Of a stretch of DNA of 64,000 bases, positions 49,701-60,306 are shown piece by piece. The stretch is from Bolinopsis microptera (Eukaryota; Ctenophora; Tentaculata; Lobata; Bolinopsidae), in the NCBI RefSeq assembly GCF_026151205.1, contig NC_087072.1, positions 18,894,103-18,958,102 of the forward strand, written 5' to 3'. The first letter of the stretch is position 1, and every line of letters begins with the position of its first letter. The notes beneath the pieces are model-generated. The model was not told where the DNA came from and searched no databases. It worked only from the letters and a program-made list of their open reading frames with translations. A program made the translations under genes and the position numbers.

Positions 49701-52700
49701 CCGTTACACATGAACCATGCACTCGTTTACACACAAAAGTATCTACAGAAGTGACGTGATCCGAAGTGACGTGATCCCATTCTATGATATGATCCAAAAG
49801 TTGTGTCGAATCCAAAAGTTGCTCGAAAAGTTGTGTCGAATCCAAAAGTTGCTCGAAAGGCCTTAGACGAAGGAAGTGTCGTGGTACTAGTGGATGTGGG
49901 AGAAGAAATTCCACTTGAAGCGATAGCAGTGTTAAACAAAGGGCTAGGTTTTGTACCAACCCCAAAGGTTGACACGGAGGAGGCTCGTTTGGACATGCGC
50001 TTAACAATAAACAGAATCGTAACTGCCTCAACAAGAAGCCTCAACAGCTCACCTACAACATCATGTGAGGACCTATCAACGCTTGATTTGGAACAGACCG
50101 CCCCAACTGGACTACCTCCACAACTATCAAGGAAGTATTACGGTAGAAAGCCCCCAAGTGAGGACCAATCCATCAATGAGATTACAAACACCATGGCAGC
50201 GGACTTAGATCAGCAACTCATTAGAGGACCTAAAACTAATCTACAGCCTAAAAACCTCAACAAGATGGAGTCCCGTGGCCTCAAATGGTTAGAAAGAATG
50301 ATCAAACATGAAAAACTTGCAATAGTTGCAGCTGACAAAGGTGGAGCCGTGTTACTAGTGGACCCAGCTATGCTAAAGCGAAGAACACAGGAAAAGCTCG
50401 ACAACCCCCTAGTGTATAAAAAGCTCGCTAAAGACCCTACGCAAGACCTACACCAGGAACTATTTGATTTATGGATAGAGGGAAAAAAGAAAAACTTTGT
50501 TACACCAAAAGAAGCTAAAGACATCATGGGTATTACCAACAATCTAAACAGTGATGGTACAGTTACTAACAACAAGAGTACTTCTTCCCACTTCAAACCT
50601 GGTAAAGCTTATTTCTACCCCACCCTAAAGATCCACAAGCTTCACAAGGAAGACCTTAAACCAGGAGTCGAACCCCCCTTCAGGCTCATCACGGCACTCC
50701 AGGATGGAATCACAAAACGCAGTGATGTTTTCCTCGCTAGCCAATACCTGAAGGATCTTGAAAAAGATTTCTGCTCTGACCTTTTGACTGATAGCACTGA
50801 TGCCCTTCAATGGTTGGATTTCGTGGATAGTGAACATTCCCCAGTACAGAAGAAAGGCTTCAGATCATTTACCTACGACTTTAAGGCCCTCTATGATTCT
50901 CTAACACCACCCCTCGTCATAGAGGCCCTGAATTCCGCTATGTCATCATGCAGAGAAGATTGGTCTGAAGATTTCTGGAATGGCTCACCAAATTGGTGGA
51001 ATTGAGCCTTCGATCCTCTGCTGGGGTGTTCGATCAAAATTTGTTCATACAGCTCATCGGTATCCCTACGGGTGGATCACTATGTGTCCAAATCGCAAAC
51101 ATAGCAGTCTACTACCTAATGAACAAATGTGTTTATAGTAACCCAGAGCTCATGAATAAGATCGTATCAGCCAGGCGTTACATTGACGACGGAGCAGGTT
51201 TGTTTGAGGGAACTACAGATGAGTTCAAAATTTGGATTGCAGATGTTAACAAAGCACTCCTCTCCCATGGCCTAATCATTGATGAATACCAAATAGAAGA
51301 TCCTGGTAAATACGTATCTTTCCTTGACATCATGTTCACCTTCGATTCCTTAGGATCCCTCCAAACGGATTTGTTCATAAAGCCAACAGACTCTCGTTCA
51401 TACCTACATTTTAAAAGCTCCCACCCTAACCATATCTATTCCGGTATCGTGTACTCTCAATGCCTTAGACTCAGAAGGATTATCAACTGCCAAGAACGCC
51501 TGAAAGAACATCTCAACAACCTCAAAAAAGCCTTCCTTGCCGCATGTTACCCTAGAAAAATGATTGAGAACATCAGTAATAAGGTCCTTAACACAGCAAG
51601 ATCACTGTCACGCAAAGTTCAGGCTCCTGATGACCAGACATCATTACATCTTCCAATCAGGGTCATATCTACTTATGGTAGTGATGATGATCTGGTGTCT
51701 GTGACTAAGAAGTATGAAGAACACCTCTCAAGAACGAGGAGTTTCAGTGAAAGTGACACTGCTGAAACATCCCAAGAGACCTCCTCAACATCCGCCACAC
51801 CTAGGAAGACAATTTTCAGTTACACAAAGAAAACAGGGCCGAGCCTAAAATCTCGCCTCGTCAAATTGAAAGAACTTGCTTTAGGAGCTCAACATGGCCC
51901 AACCAGCAAATGCAATGTGCCAAGATGCAAATGTTGTGAACTTGTCAAAGGCACCCGTGAATTCAAAGTGAACGGCAAGAAGGTTAAAGCTTCCCCTGGC
52001 CCTGGAAACTGCCAGAGCTACAACATCATTTATCTGTTCCAATGTAGTGTCTGTGGAAAGGCTTACGTCGGTCGCACAACTCGATCTCTACGGGTTAGGA
52101 CTGGAGAACATAGGGTCAAATATTATAAACTTTTAAATGGTGATAAGGTAGATGAAACAAGTGATGAATATAGTTTGGGTTTACATTTGTTGGATCATGG
52201 TTTTAGACAAAGGGAAGATTTTAACAACATTTTTAATGTGTCAATTATTGATAATTCTAGTCCTAAAACTTTGGATGTCCGTGAACATAAATATATTCAA
52301 CTACTCAAGACTTTAAAACCTTTGGGAATTAACACTATAAATCCTTTTGGCCTTCCATTACTCCTAACATCTTAATTTTAACTTTATAACCGTTTTAAGA
52401 GTGTTCAGATTTTTAAAGAAATTTTGGGTTTTACTAACTTTTTACAATTTCTAGGGCTTATGTCACTGAAGATGACGCCTTGCAACATGTTTGACGATAG
52501 CCTGTAGATTGATAGTTTGATCTCAGTATTTACAACAATTCATCTAGTTTGATTGATTCAAAGGGAAACAAATTCCTATGATCCAAAAGTTATATAATGA
52601 ATGAAGTGACTCACAATTATTTATTTTTACAAAATTATTATGAAACTATGTCGAAGATTCGATAATATGATTGCAGACTAGCGACTAGTGAGTATTATTT

Positions 52701-54656
52701 GAGTATATCAACTTTTCAGTTTTCAACAGGCTTACTTGAAGCGTGTTTCCAGAAGAATGTTTGAGTTTCAGCAACTCCTGGTTCCTCTCATCAATCTTCT
52801 CCAAGTACTGGTTATTCTCGATCCTTAACTGCTTGAAATCTACCTCGTGCAATACCTGACAATTTTCAGAAATTAATTTCACCAGTAGCACTTTGTACCT
52901 GTCGGGATTGTCTAGGTATTGATGTCCGAGGATCGGAGACCTTCATTAATCCTAAGAACGAACACAAAATACTCTTCAAATGGAAAGATAAATAAACCTC
53001 TCCCATTTCTTCTTTCTGTTTCAACTGCAACTGAAGTTTCTTCTTCTGAACTTTCAGTGTTGAGTTTTTCAAACGTAGCTTCTCAATAAGAGCTTTACGG
53101 CTTCTCATCTTGTCTTCAAAATAACGTGTTACTCGCTCAGCAACTACCCTCCCAGTTCTCTGGAATTTATTAGAATGTCAGGACTCAGGTAAATATTCTT
53201 CAATATCAATATTTATCAATGATAACGCTAGATATCGACTATCGTGGGTATAACTTAAACGAATATCAATTGTACCTTTACTCACTAAATTTTTAGCTCC
53301 AAGAACAATATCTCTGTTGAACTCGTAGGAAGATTTCTTCATTTCAGCCAGTCTAATCTCTGCTTCTTCTCTAGTAGCCTGAATCGATGTTTCATTGAGA
53401 AATTGTTATTAGGAGAAAGGATCACGACGATAATACATACTACATATTATGATTACTAGCAGGAACCCGTATAACCCTAAAGTGGTGTCAAGACTCAAGA
53501 GACTAAAATAATTATTACCTATTTAATTCGCGTTTTAGACACCACTTGGGGGTCCACATTTTGTGCTCTAAAATCACTATTCCTTGGCCAATTTTTTATT
53601 TTTTCATGCTGATTTGAAAGCTATTAAAGCATTTGACCCAGTCAAAAAAGTTTCAGCTGTATATCTTTTACGGTTTTTGCGGAAAGTCGCGTTAAAGTTG
53701 ATGCCGTGGTGTCAGTAAAATGGCACAGATAACTATCGTCTCGCTTTATATATAGTAAGATGTATCTATAATCTATACCTTTCCTGAGGGAAGATTTCAA
53801 AAATATTTAAAAGATAATTCAAAGACTATCACTTGGTAATAAGTACAGTTGTTTTTTTCCTACCCGGTAAGTGTCAAGAATTTTCTCAGTTTCGTGTTTG
53901 AACTTGTTGATCTCCTCTCTCAGTTCGTCGTGTTCACGCTGGGCAATATCACATTTCTGCTCAGTAGTAAGTTTTAAAAGTCGTTCTGTGGATCCGGTGC
54001 GAGAGCGTGATCTTCTCTTGTGAACTCGCACAACATCTTGCTGCACCGGTGACGCTTCTAAAACGATCGAAAAATTGTGTCTCCTTTATAATGCTTTCAA
54101 GTTCAATAGAACATTTTTTAAATTTTAGAACAAATTCTATGAAGCACATTCGAAAACATGTAAATCAAGACAAGGTGCACAAGATTATAAATTATAAATG
54201 CCAAACCTAGACCTTTGATCTGGGTTTGGATGTCCTTTGGATCGACTCTTTTAAGATATTTCGTTAAAATCCCAGTCTCTTTCTCCAGCTTATCATTCTC
54301 ATTCCTGAATGATATTCACCAGTAATATACATGTTATACACTAGGCAAATATAATAAAAGGTTCAAGTTTCAGATTTCCTGGATTCACAGCATGTTTTCA
54401 AGAATTTGTTATATCCGTTTAGTAGCAAAAAATAATTTTCTGATAATATGATAAACAACAACCTCACCTTGTAGCTTAGTATGATTATTTACAAGCCAAA
54501 ATAAACTAGAAAATAAGCTGACCTGATTTCGTCGAGAGCAAATTGTATTTCTTCTTCAGTGCTTCTTGCAAACTGGTCAGCAAGGGATATCTGACTGGTG
54601 TTTGCACTAATGCTACTGGAACCAGTTGCTGATGGTCCCTCCCCAGTCGACGTCAT
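46776..54656 (-). CDS. CCDC113: Ciliary coiled-coil protein CCDC113 / CFAP263 (10 exons)
   Basis: Exons 54523-54656, 54213-54304, 53864-54057, 53286-53378, 52998-53159, 52736-52855, 48388-48487, 48179-48273, 47933-48019 and 46776-46874 join in consistent phases into 391 residues, close to the vertebrate length. Diagnostic stretches are RSKSRTG-like RSRSRTGSTERLLKLTTEQK, KLRLKNSTLKVQKKKLQLQL, the DFKQLRIENNQYLEKIDERN and QELLKLKHSSGNTLQ blocks, and TWERKVDIAQ. The protein is almost entirely coiled coil after an acidic Ser/Thr-rich N-terminus. CCDC113 works with CCDC96 in motile cilia, at the axonemal bridge linking the radial-spoke and dynein regulatory regions, and at centriolar satellites. 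The start is the first Met of the open exon. One intron (48488-52735) contains a FLYWCH ORF and a Penelope-like element. Exon placement comes from splice signals and similarity, so individual boundaries could shift by a few bases. Confidence 0.92.
48124..48160. repeat. AGATAAGTAA short tandem repeat
   Basis: About four copies of a 10-bp unit GATAAGTAAA in a CCDC113 intron, just downstream of the exon at 48179-48273 on the minus strand. Confidence 0.8.
48951..49529 (-). CDS. FLYWCH-type zinc-finger protein, nested in a CCDC113 intron
   Basis: A single-exon ORF of 192 residues. The FLYWCH zinc-binding pattern spans about residues 14-85: FDKDSVKIVRG, then AWRC, KCCSRL and THNHDAN as the C, C, H, H ligands. 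It is followed by RVRLPSEQALKKKLQRARRQ, a basic motif often seen after FLYWCH domains in proteins that also carry a MULE-type transposase. The transposase is absent: the ORF ends about 50 residues later with EFIQTNG. It may be a domesticated DNA-binding protein or a truncated transposon gene. It lies in the sense direction of the host gene, immediately beyond the Penelope-like element. Met 1 or Met 14 could be the start. Confidence 0.65.
   Translation of the reverse strand: MHFYNYHLYISTAMFDKDSVKIVRGRTLTSQNLLHCSFRYSVDGRKLTLDGRQAWRCVKKKEKCCSRLYTLNGTLVTVTKTHNHDANIADCEVKEILSKVHDLAASSMTINHRDYCFITGSLSKGARVRLPSEQALKKKLQRARRQKKLYPGAITTNPEQEKEDCIPPSSETLPILSDTLLHELHEFIQTNG
49788..49802. repeat. 15-bp direct repeat at left edge of Penelope-like element
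   Basis: TATGATCCAAAAGTT occurs exactly here and at 52577-52591, bracketing the element. It is a likely target-site duplication. Confidence 0.6.
49803..51005 (+). pseudogene. Penelope-like ORF, N-terminal and RT fingers/palm part
   Basis: 400 codons. The N-terminal LNKGLGFVPTPK matches the conserved start of Penelope-type reverse transcriptases. The motif IVAADKGGAVLLVD and the region PTLKIHK...PFRLITALQDG follow, then FTYDFKALYDSL, which corresponds to RT motif A. The true frame is lost near 50975 and the ORF runs on for only about ten unrelated residues to a stop. The first residues contain a short repeat (SNPKVARK twice) that mirrors the tandem duplication in the DNA. Confidence 0.88.
50993..52375 (+). 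pseudogene. Penelope-like ORF, RT catalytic part and GIY-YIG endonuclease
   Basis: 460 codons in a different frame; the homologous frame actually opens about 15 nt before the annotated Met. GIPTGGS matches RT motif B, and RRYIDDG (residues 61-67, about 51173-51193) is the catalytic motif C with both aspartates present. A basic linker leads to CNVPRCKCC, a cysteine motif seen before the nuclease in some of these elements. The GIY-YIG domain follows: IIYLFQCSVCGKAYVGRTTR, then R and EH further on, ending near 52330. With the upstream ORF the total of ~850 residues is near full length. Confidence 0.9.
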
Positions 54657-55000
54657 AGCCTATTATAACGGTTTAAATTTGAATTATACTGAAATGAAAT
54701 GGTTTTTGTAACTTATACATTTACTACTTTACAGGTTCTGCAGGTATTGTTTTGCTATTATATTTGGATCCATTTACAAACAGAAACAAAACATGAAAAA
54801 TGTCCAAAATGCATGTATGCAACGTTTTTATAATACTTCCTCAGTTTAATATGACAGTAATCTAACATAGATCAAATTACTACTTTATTTTGCTTTGGAA
54901 GTAAAATTTAATCAATCTACCAATTCAAAAGTTATTAAACAAATCTCTGCATTTCTCATATAATTTTTTCCGGATATTCAGCTTCCAGAATCTCAATGGT
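54657..55000. other. Upstream region of CCDC113
   Basis: AT-rich sequence before the CCDC113 start codon; no gene seen. It presumably contains the 5' UTR and promoter. A degenerate half-copy of the 380-bp repeat starts near 54960. Confidence 0.5.
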
Positions 55001-56450
55001 GACTTATTCTGATGATTTTCCGTTTATCAAAGCTTTCTTTGGGAATAGAACTTTGAGTTCCTCAATCGTGTCTTGTGTTATCCTCAGTGAACTCATTAGA
55101 TGGTCATTTAAGAAAAATTCAGTCAAACAGTGAAATTTGGGTCGCAGAGAGCTGAAATTCGAATATATGATCCTACTTTACTTTTACTTTACTTTAGAAA
55201 AGCTCCTCTTCAAAAATCTTCCAAAATCTCTCTTTATATTCTGATGATTTTCCGTTTATCAAAGCTTTCTTTGGGAATAGAACTTTGAGTACTATATACC
55301 TCAATCGTGTCTTGTGAATCCTCAATGACCCTGTAAAATGGTTATTCAAGAAAAATTAAGTCAAACATTGAAATATGGGTCGAGGAGAGCTGAAATTCGA
55401 ATATATCCTACCGGTAGGACATATTCAAAATATTCATTGCACATCAAAGTTTTCTCCGAAAATACTGCTTCCAGTACCTTGATGGCGACTTGTGTCACTT
55501 TAACTGACCTCACTGATTGGTCACTGGTAAAAATTTCAGTAAAAACCACGAAAATTCGGTCGAGGGGACGGCAGAAATGCTCCTCTTCAAAAATCTTCCA
55601 AACTCTCTCTTTATTTATATTCTGATGATTTTCCGTTTATCAAAGCTTTCTTTGGGAATAGAACTTTGAGTACCTCAATCGTGTATTGTGCTATCCTCAG
55701 TGCTATCCAGATGGCCATTCAAGAAAAATTAAGTCAAATAACATTGAAATTTGGTTCGCGGAGAGCTGAAATTCGAATATGCCCTACCGGTAGGACATAT
55801 TCAAAATATTCATTGCATCAAAGTTTTCTCCGGAAATACTGCTTCCAGTACCTTGATGGCGACTTGTGTCACTCTAACTGACCTCACTGATTGGTCACTG
55901 ATAAAAATTTCAGTTGAAACTGCGATATTTCGGTCAAGGGGACGGCAGAAATGCTCCTCTTCAAAAATCTTCCAAAATCTCTCTTTATAAAATTTATATT
56001 CTGATGATTTTCCGTTTATCAAAGCTTTCTTTGGGAATAGAAATTTCATTACCTTAACCGTGTCTTGTGCTATCCTCAATGACCCTTTAAGATGGTCATT
56101 AATGAAAAATTAAGTCAAAACATTGAAATATGGGTCGAGGAGAGCTGAAATTCGAATATATCCTACCGGTAGGATATATTCAAAATTTTCATTGCATCAA
56201 AGTTTTCTCCGGGAATACTGCTTCCTGTACCTTGATGGTGACTTGTGTCACTCTCACCGACCTCACTACCTACCTTGGGTACCTTGGGTTCGTTTCGGGC
56301 CAGCACGCCCAGGCCAAGACATCTTGCGTCTCCACAACCAACTGATTGGTCACTGGTAAAAATTTCAGTTGAAACTGCGAAAATTCGGTCAAGGGGACAG
56401 CAGAAATGCTCCTCTTCAAAAATCTTCCAAAATGTTTCCTTCTCTCTCTC
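54960..56450. repeat. 380-bp dimeric tandem repeat array
   Basis: The anchor TTTCCGTTTATCAAAGC occurs near 55018, 55250, 55631 and 56010. The last three are spaced ~380 bp; the first is 231 bp away and lacks part of the unit. Each unit has two related ~190-bp halves: one has TATCAAAGCTTTCTTTGGGA, the other CATCAAAGTTTTCTCCGGAA, and both continue with similar sequence. A palindrome CTACCGGTAG lies between the halves. The last unit carries an ~80-bp insertion at 56266-56343. More copies lie at 62755-63300. Confidence 0.9.
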
Positions 56451-58140
56451 TCTCTCTGTTCCGGTCAACGGTTTCTGGCCTCTACTTTAAGAGGGAGGTC
56501 TTATCACCATGCCCACAGAATGCAACTCCTGCTAGCTGCACGCCAGGACTCCCAAAGTAAATACGAAATCATAAAATAATAAATATCAATGCAACAGACC
56601 CCTGGAGTCTTGAAGCTGTCGCTACCTGGCTCAGAGTAAACCCACTTCCGTTGTAGTACTTCTGCGGGCAGACAAGGGACTTCCGAGCAAGGTCAAAGCC
56701 TGGGAGATATGTCTCTATGCAGCAGGGACAAAAGGATTTCGCGATTATTTTGGCCAAAAATCGCGATACCGCGAATTTAAACAGACTATACATTAAACTA
56801 TACGTCATAAAATTTGTCGCAAATAATGGGAAAAATCGCGATTCCGTACATGCCGCGATTTCCTTCTGTCCCTGCTATGCAGAGATGGGCCTAGGTTGAG
56901 TTCCTAGTGTGGGATTTAGCGAAAGTGGGGGGGGGGGGGCAATGGCATAAAATGGCATAAAATGGCATAAAATGGCATAAAATGGAGACTTTTTCTATTA
57001 TATTATATGGAGAAAATGGAAAAACCCAATTTTATCTTCGAAATTTCATCTTTAACACCATTTAACACCTAAATTGGACATTCTAACATGTTTATTTACG
57101 CTTACTAGGGGCGTAACAAGCTTATGAAAGCTCATAGTAGGCTACTAGATGCTTATTATACTAGGTTGGTGGCACACTTCAGGCAAACTCATTACTCAAG
57201 CCTAGTGTAAAGTTATTTCTACAGGCTACAGCAGGAGTGAGTAATAGGCACTGAGAGGTGAGACCTACATCCTCGAAAGTTGAAACAAGTGACCACACTT
57301 GTGAGGAAGTTTCAAAGCAAGCAGGAATAAAGTCTGTGATTCAAAGAACGAACGGAAGTTCGGCGCTCAACGAAAACATGCCCTACGATACGGCTCTCTT
57401 ATCTCTACATGAGTGATAAGACGAAGAGGGGCACTGGCTAGTGGCTAAGAGTGCCAAACAGACTACGGAAGAGAACGAATGGAACCCGATGGTATCTTGG
57501 CCTGGCTATTTATAGGCAATGCGTGCTGAGATGCAGCCTGGGAGCGAATCAGAGTGCAGGATCGATATCACGTGATCATTTGAAAGCCAATAGAAACGCT
57601 CTATTTGTGTCACGTGACTTACAAACAGCGGAGCTTAACAGGGTTGTTCGCAAGCAGCCACTGTCTAGTACAGAGCTAATTACCATCGGGCGTCTAGAGC
57701 TGAGTCACGTGATTGTGTAGAGTCCAGTATGGAGTCACATGCGTAAGATACCCGGCCCTGAACACGTGACCTTCATATTCCGTCACCATCAGCAAAGGGG
57801 GTTACGAATAAACATGCAAAATGCTGGTAAAAGCGGGAACAAGCTATCTAATTACACTGTATACCACAAAAAACATATTATGATTATTGGCTAATGGCTA
57901 TTCAGTATTAACTCCATAGAATATAGATTAAAATTCAAGATAACAAGTTCGGTTCAATTTTGGATTTTTAGACCAAGCAAAGGAAAGTGATTTTAGGATA
58001 TTACTTGAAATATATCTGAATAACTGAAATATTTTTGACTTCGAAAATTGAAAAAATATTTTCGGCTAATAATGAACAGGGTAGAATGAAACGTGGAGAA
58101 GATTGGTTTTCAGAAAAACTTTGAAAATTTGTGACTTAAA
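56451..58140. other. Intergenic, no gene seen
   Basis: Contains a CT microsatellite (56438-56458), a G run and the AATGGCATAA repeat near 56929-56985, and several TCACGTGA palindromes at 57560-57770. Sequence at about 58040-58140 matches the inside of the MITE at 7736-8357 (AATATTTTCGGCT...AATGA.CAGGGT). I see no coding region. Confidence 0.55.
56941..56985. repeat. AATGGCATAA tandem repeat
   Basis: Four and a half perfect copies of a 10-bp unit, preceded by a G run. Confidence 0.95.
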
Positions 58141-58170
58141 AAATTCTCGGTCAGAGGGGGGGGGATCATG

Positions 58171-58281
58171 TTATTTTTTGTCCGTTTTTGTCCGTTTTTG
58201 TCCGTTAATTTTTGTCCGTTTTGAAAATATAGCTGCCAAACGGACAAAAACGGACAAAAACGGACAAAAACGGACAAAAAT
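58171..58281. repeat. Palindromic TTTTTGTCCG module, copy 1
   Basis: Three to four copies of TTTTTGTCCG, a short spacer (TTTTGAAAATATAGCTGCCAAA), then four copies of the inverse CGGACAAAAA. It can fold into a long hairpin. A G run (58156-58164) with GGTCAGAG lies to its left. Confidence 0.9.
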
Positions 58282-58604
58282 TGTAACTTTTGATTTAAAT
58301 TTTCTCCACAATTTGTAACAGGCTATCTGCAGAAATGGGTAGCCCGGTTAATGACCATGGTCCTTTCTCAAACTTTTAATCTTCAATTAGGCACAAAGAA
58401 TAGTCTACACATTTTTTAATAACATAAAAAGGGATGAAAAGTTTTATTACTGGAGAGTAAAACTTTGTTAAACACAAAGATTCTTGAGCACATTTTGAGT
58501 CAGACTCAAATGCGCTTAAAAACATTTTAGTATATAACAATAAATTATGTTAACAATAACACCAACAATAATTATAAATTGAACAAATTATTGAGAGATG
58601 AAAG

Positions 58605-59370
58605 AGAGGAAAAGGAGGAGGGGGGACTGAGGAGGGGGACTGAGGAGGGAGAGGAGGGGGCTGAGGAGGAGTGAGACTGAGAAGGAGAACTGAGGAGGAG
58701 GAATGAATAGGAGGAGGAGAAGAAGGACTCAAGAGGAGGAGGACGCAAGAGGAGGAGGACCCAGGAAAAGGCCCCATGAGGAGGACTGGGGAGGAGGAGG
58801 ACCGATGAGGACTGATGAGGACTGATAAAGAGGACTAAGGACGAGGAGGAGGAGGAGGAGGAGAAGGACTGAGGAGTGAGGAGGAGGACTGATGAGGAGA
58901 AGGAGGTGTATGAGGAGGATGAGGAGGAGAAAGGAGATAAACGATGAGGATAAGGAGGACTGAGGAGGAGGACTGGTGAAGAGGACTGATGAGGAGGAGG
59001 ACTGAGAAGGGGAGGACTTCGGAGGACTGAGGAGGGGAGGACTTAGGAGGAAGAGGAGGATTGAGCAGGAGGAGGACTGAGGAGTAGAAGGAGGAAGAAG
59101 ACTGAGGAGGATCAGGAGGACCCAGGAAGAGGAGGAAGAGGAGGAGGACTGAGGAGGAGAAGGAGGACCCAAGAGGAGGAACCAGGAAGAAGAGGAGGAG
59201 GAGGACTGAGAAGGAGGAGTGAGACTGAGGAGGAGAACTGAGGACTGAGGAGGAAGAGGAGGAGGATGAAGAGGAGGTGGACCCAAGAGGAGGAGGTCCC
59301 AGGAGGAGGACCCAGGAGGAGGACTCAGGAGGAGGAGGAGGATGACTGAGGAAGACTGAGGAGGAGGAGG
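58605..59370. repeat. GGA/GAG purine-rich array 1
   Basis: ~770 bp of imperfect GGAGGA, GACTGAGGA and GACCCAGGA repeats, nearly all purine on the plus strand. Long Ser/Pro/Leu-rich minus-strand frames across it are by-products. It ends in AGGAAGCATCTAAAT, directly before module copy 2. Confidence 0.9.
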
Positions 59371-59400
59371 AAGCATCTAAATATTATTTCCATTTTTGTT

Positions 59401-59481
59401 ATTTTTTGTCCGTTTTTGTCCGCTCTATTTTTTGTCCGTTTTGATAATATAGGGTTCCGAACGGAAAAAACGGATAAAAAA
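59401..59481. repeat. Palindromic TTTTTGTCCG module, copy 2
   Basis: A diverged, shorter copy in the same orientation as copies 1 and 3, with spacer GATAATATAGGGTTCCGAA and a C run (59488-59492) on its right. Confidence 0.85.
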
Positions 59482-59493
59482 CAGGATCCCCCC

Positions 59494-60119
59494 TGGAGGA
59501 GGAGGAGGAGAAGGATGACTGAGGAGGAGGACTGAGGAGGACTGAGAAGGAGGAGGACTGAGGAGTACTGAGGAGGATCGCTGAAGAGGATGGCTGAGGA
59601 GGATGGCTGAGGAGGATGACTGAGGAGGATGACTGAGAGGGAGGAGGAGGAGGACTGAGAAGGAGGAGGAGAAAGAGGACCCAGGAGGAGGACTCAGGAG
59701 AAAGAGGAGGAGGAGGACTCAGAAGGAGGAATGAGGAGGACTCAGAAGGAGGAATGAGAAGGAGGAGAACTGAGGAGGAGGAGGAGGAGGACTGAATAGG
59801 AGGAGGAGGGGGACTGGGGGAGGACTGAGGAGGAGGACTACTGACGAAAAGGATGAGGAGGAGGACTGAGGAGAAGGACTGAGGACTGAGGAGGAAGAGG
59901 AGGAGGATGAAGAGGAGGAGGAGGACCCAGGAGGAGGAGGACTGAGGAGGATGATGAGGACTGCAGAGGAGGAGGACTGAGGAAGACTGAGGAGGATGGC
60001 TGAGGAGGATGGCTGAGGAGGAGGAGGAGGAGAAGGTGGAAGAGGAGGAGGAGGAGGAGGAGGAGGAGGAGGAGGAGGAGGAGGAGGAGGAGGAGGAGGA
60101 GGAGGAGGAGGAGGAGGAG

Positions 60120-60146
<27 letters not shown>
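59494..60146. repeat. GGA/GAG purine-rich array 2 with pure (GGA)n
   Basis: Imperfect GGA-based repeats ending in about 35 pure GGA triplets (roughly 60039-60144). It finishes with AGGAAGCATCTAAAT before module copy 3, the same junction as array 1, so array plus module is a duplicated unit. Confidence 0.92.
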
Positions 60147-60151
<5 letters not shown>

Positions 60152-60174
60152 TAAATGTTATTTCAATTTTTGTT

Positions 60175-60306
60175 ATTTTTTGTCCGTTTTTGTCCGTTTT
60201 TGTCCGTTTTTGTCCGTTTTTGTCCGTTTTTGTCCGTTTTTGTCCGCTTTATTTTTTGTCCGTTTTGAAAATATAGCTGCCAAACGGACAAAAACGGACA
60301 AAAAAA
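60175..60306. repeat. Palindromic TTTTTGTCCG module, copy 3
   Basis: Seven to eight copies of TTTTTGTCCG, the spacer GAAAATATAGCTGCCAAA, and inverse copies. It is followed by CATGAGC and a C run with CTCAGAG (60308-60328), the inverse of the sequence left of copy 1. The whole block 58153-60328 is therefore bounded by inverted ends. Confidence 0.9.

Larger units (their letters stand above)
49803..52576 (+). mobile_element. Penelope-like retroelement (RT + GIY-YIG), frameshifted
   Basis: A 2.77-kb element between two 15-bp direct repeats, inserted antisense in a CCDC113 intron. It codes for a reverse transcriptase followed by a GIY-YIG endonuclease, the hallmark of canonical endonuclease-positive Penelope-like elements. 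The coding region is split into two overlapping ORFs by one indel. The left end carries a ~30-bp tandem duplication (GAATCCAAAAGTTGCTCGAA twice). I did not find an obvious hammerhead core (CTGATGA...GAAA) in the flanks, although many elements of this group carry one. With one break and otherwise intact motifs it looks young. Confidence 0.9.

Noticed and set aside
49560-52650. Hammerhead ribozyme expected at Penelope-like element ends
   Set aside because: I did not see a CTGATGA core with a following GAAA in the flanks; a covariance search would be needed to exclude a variant.
55361-56079. Minus-strand ORFs with VTQVAIKVLEAVFPEKTL-type peptides
   Set aside because: Not called as genes: they are interrupted in most repeat copies. 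The possible coding origin of the repeat is reported as a finding instead.
58729-60150. Long Ser/Pro/Leu-rich minus-strand ORFs and poly-Glu plus-strand ORF
   Set aside because: They arise from GGA/GAG arrays and have no non-repetitive coding part, splice context or domain.
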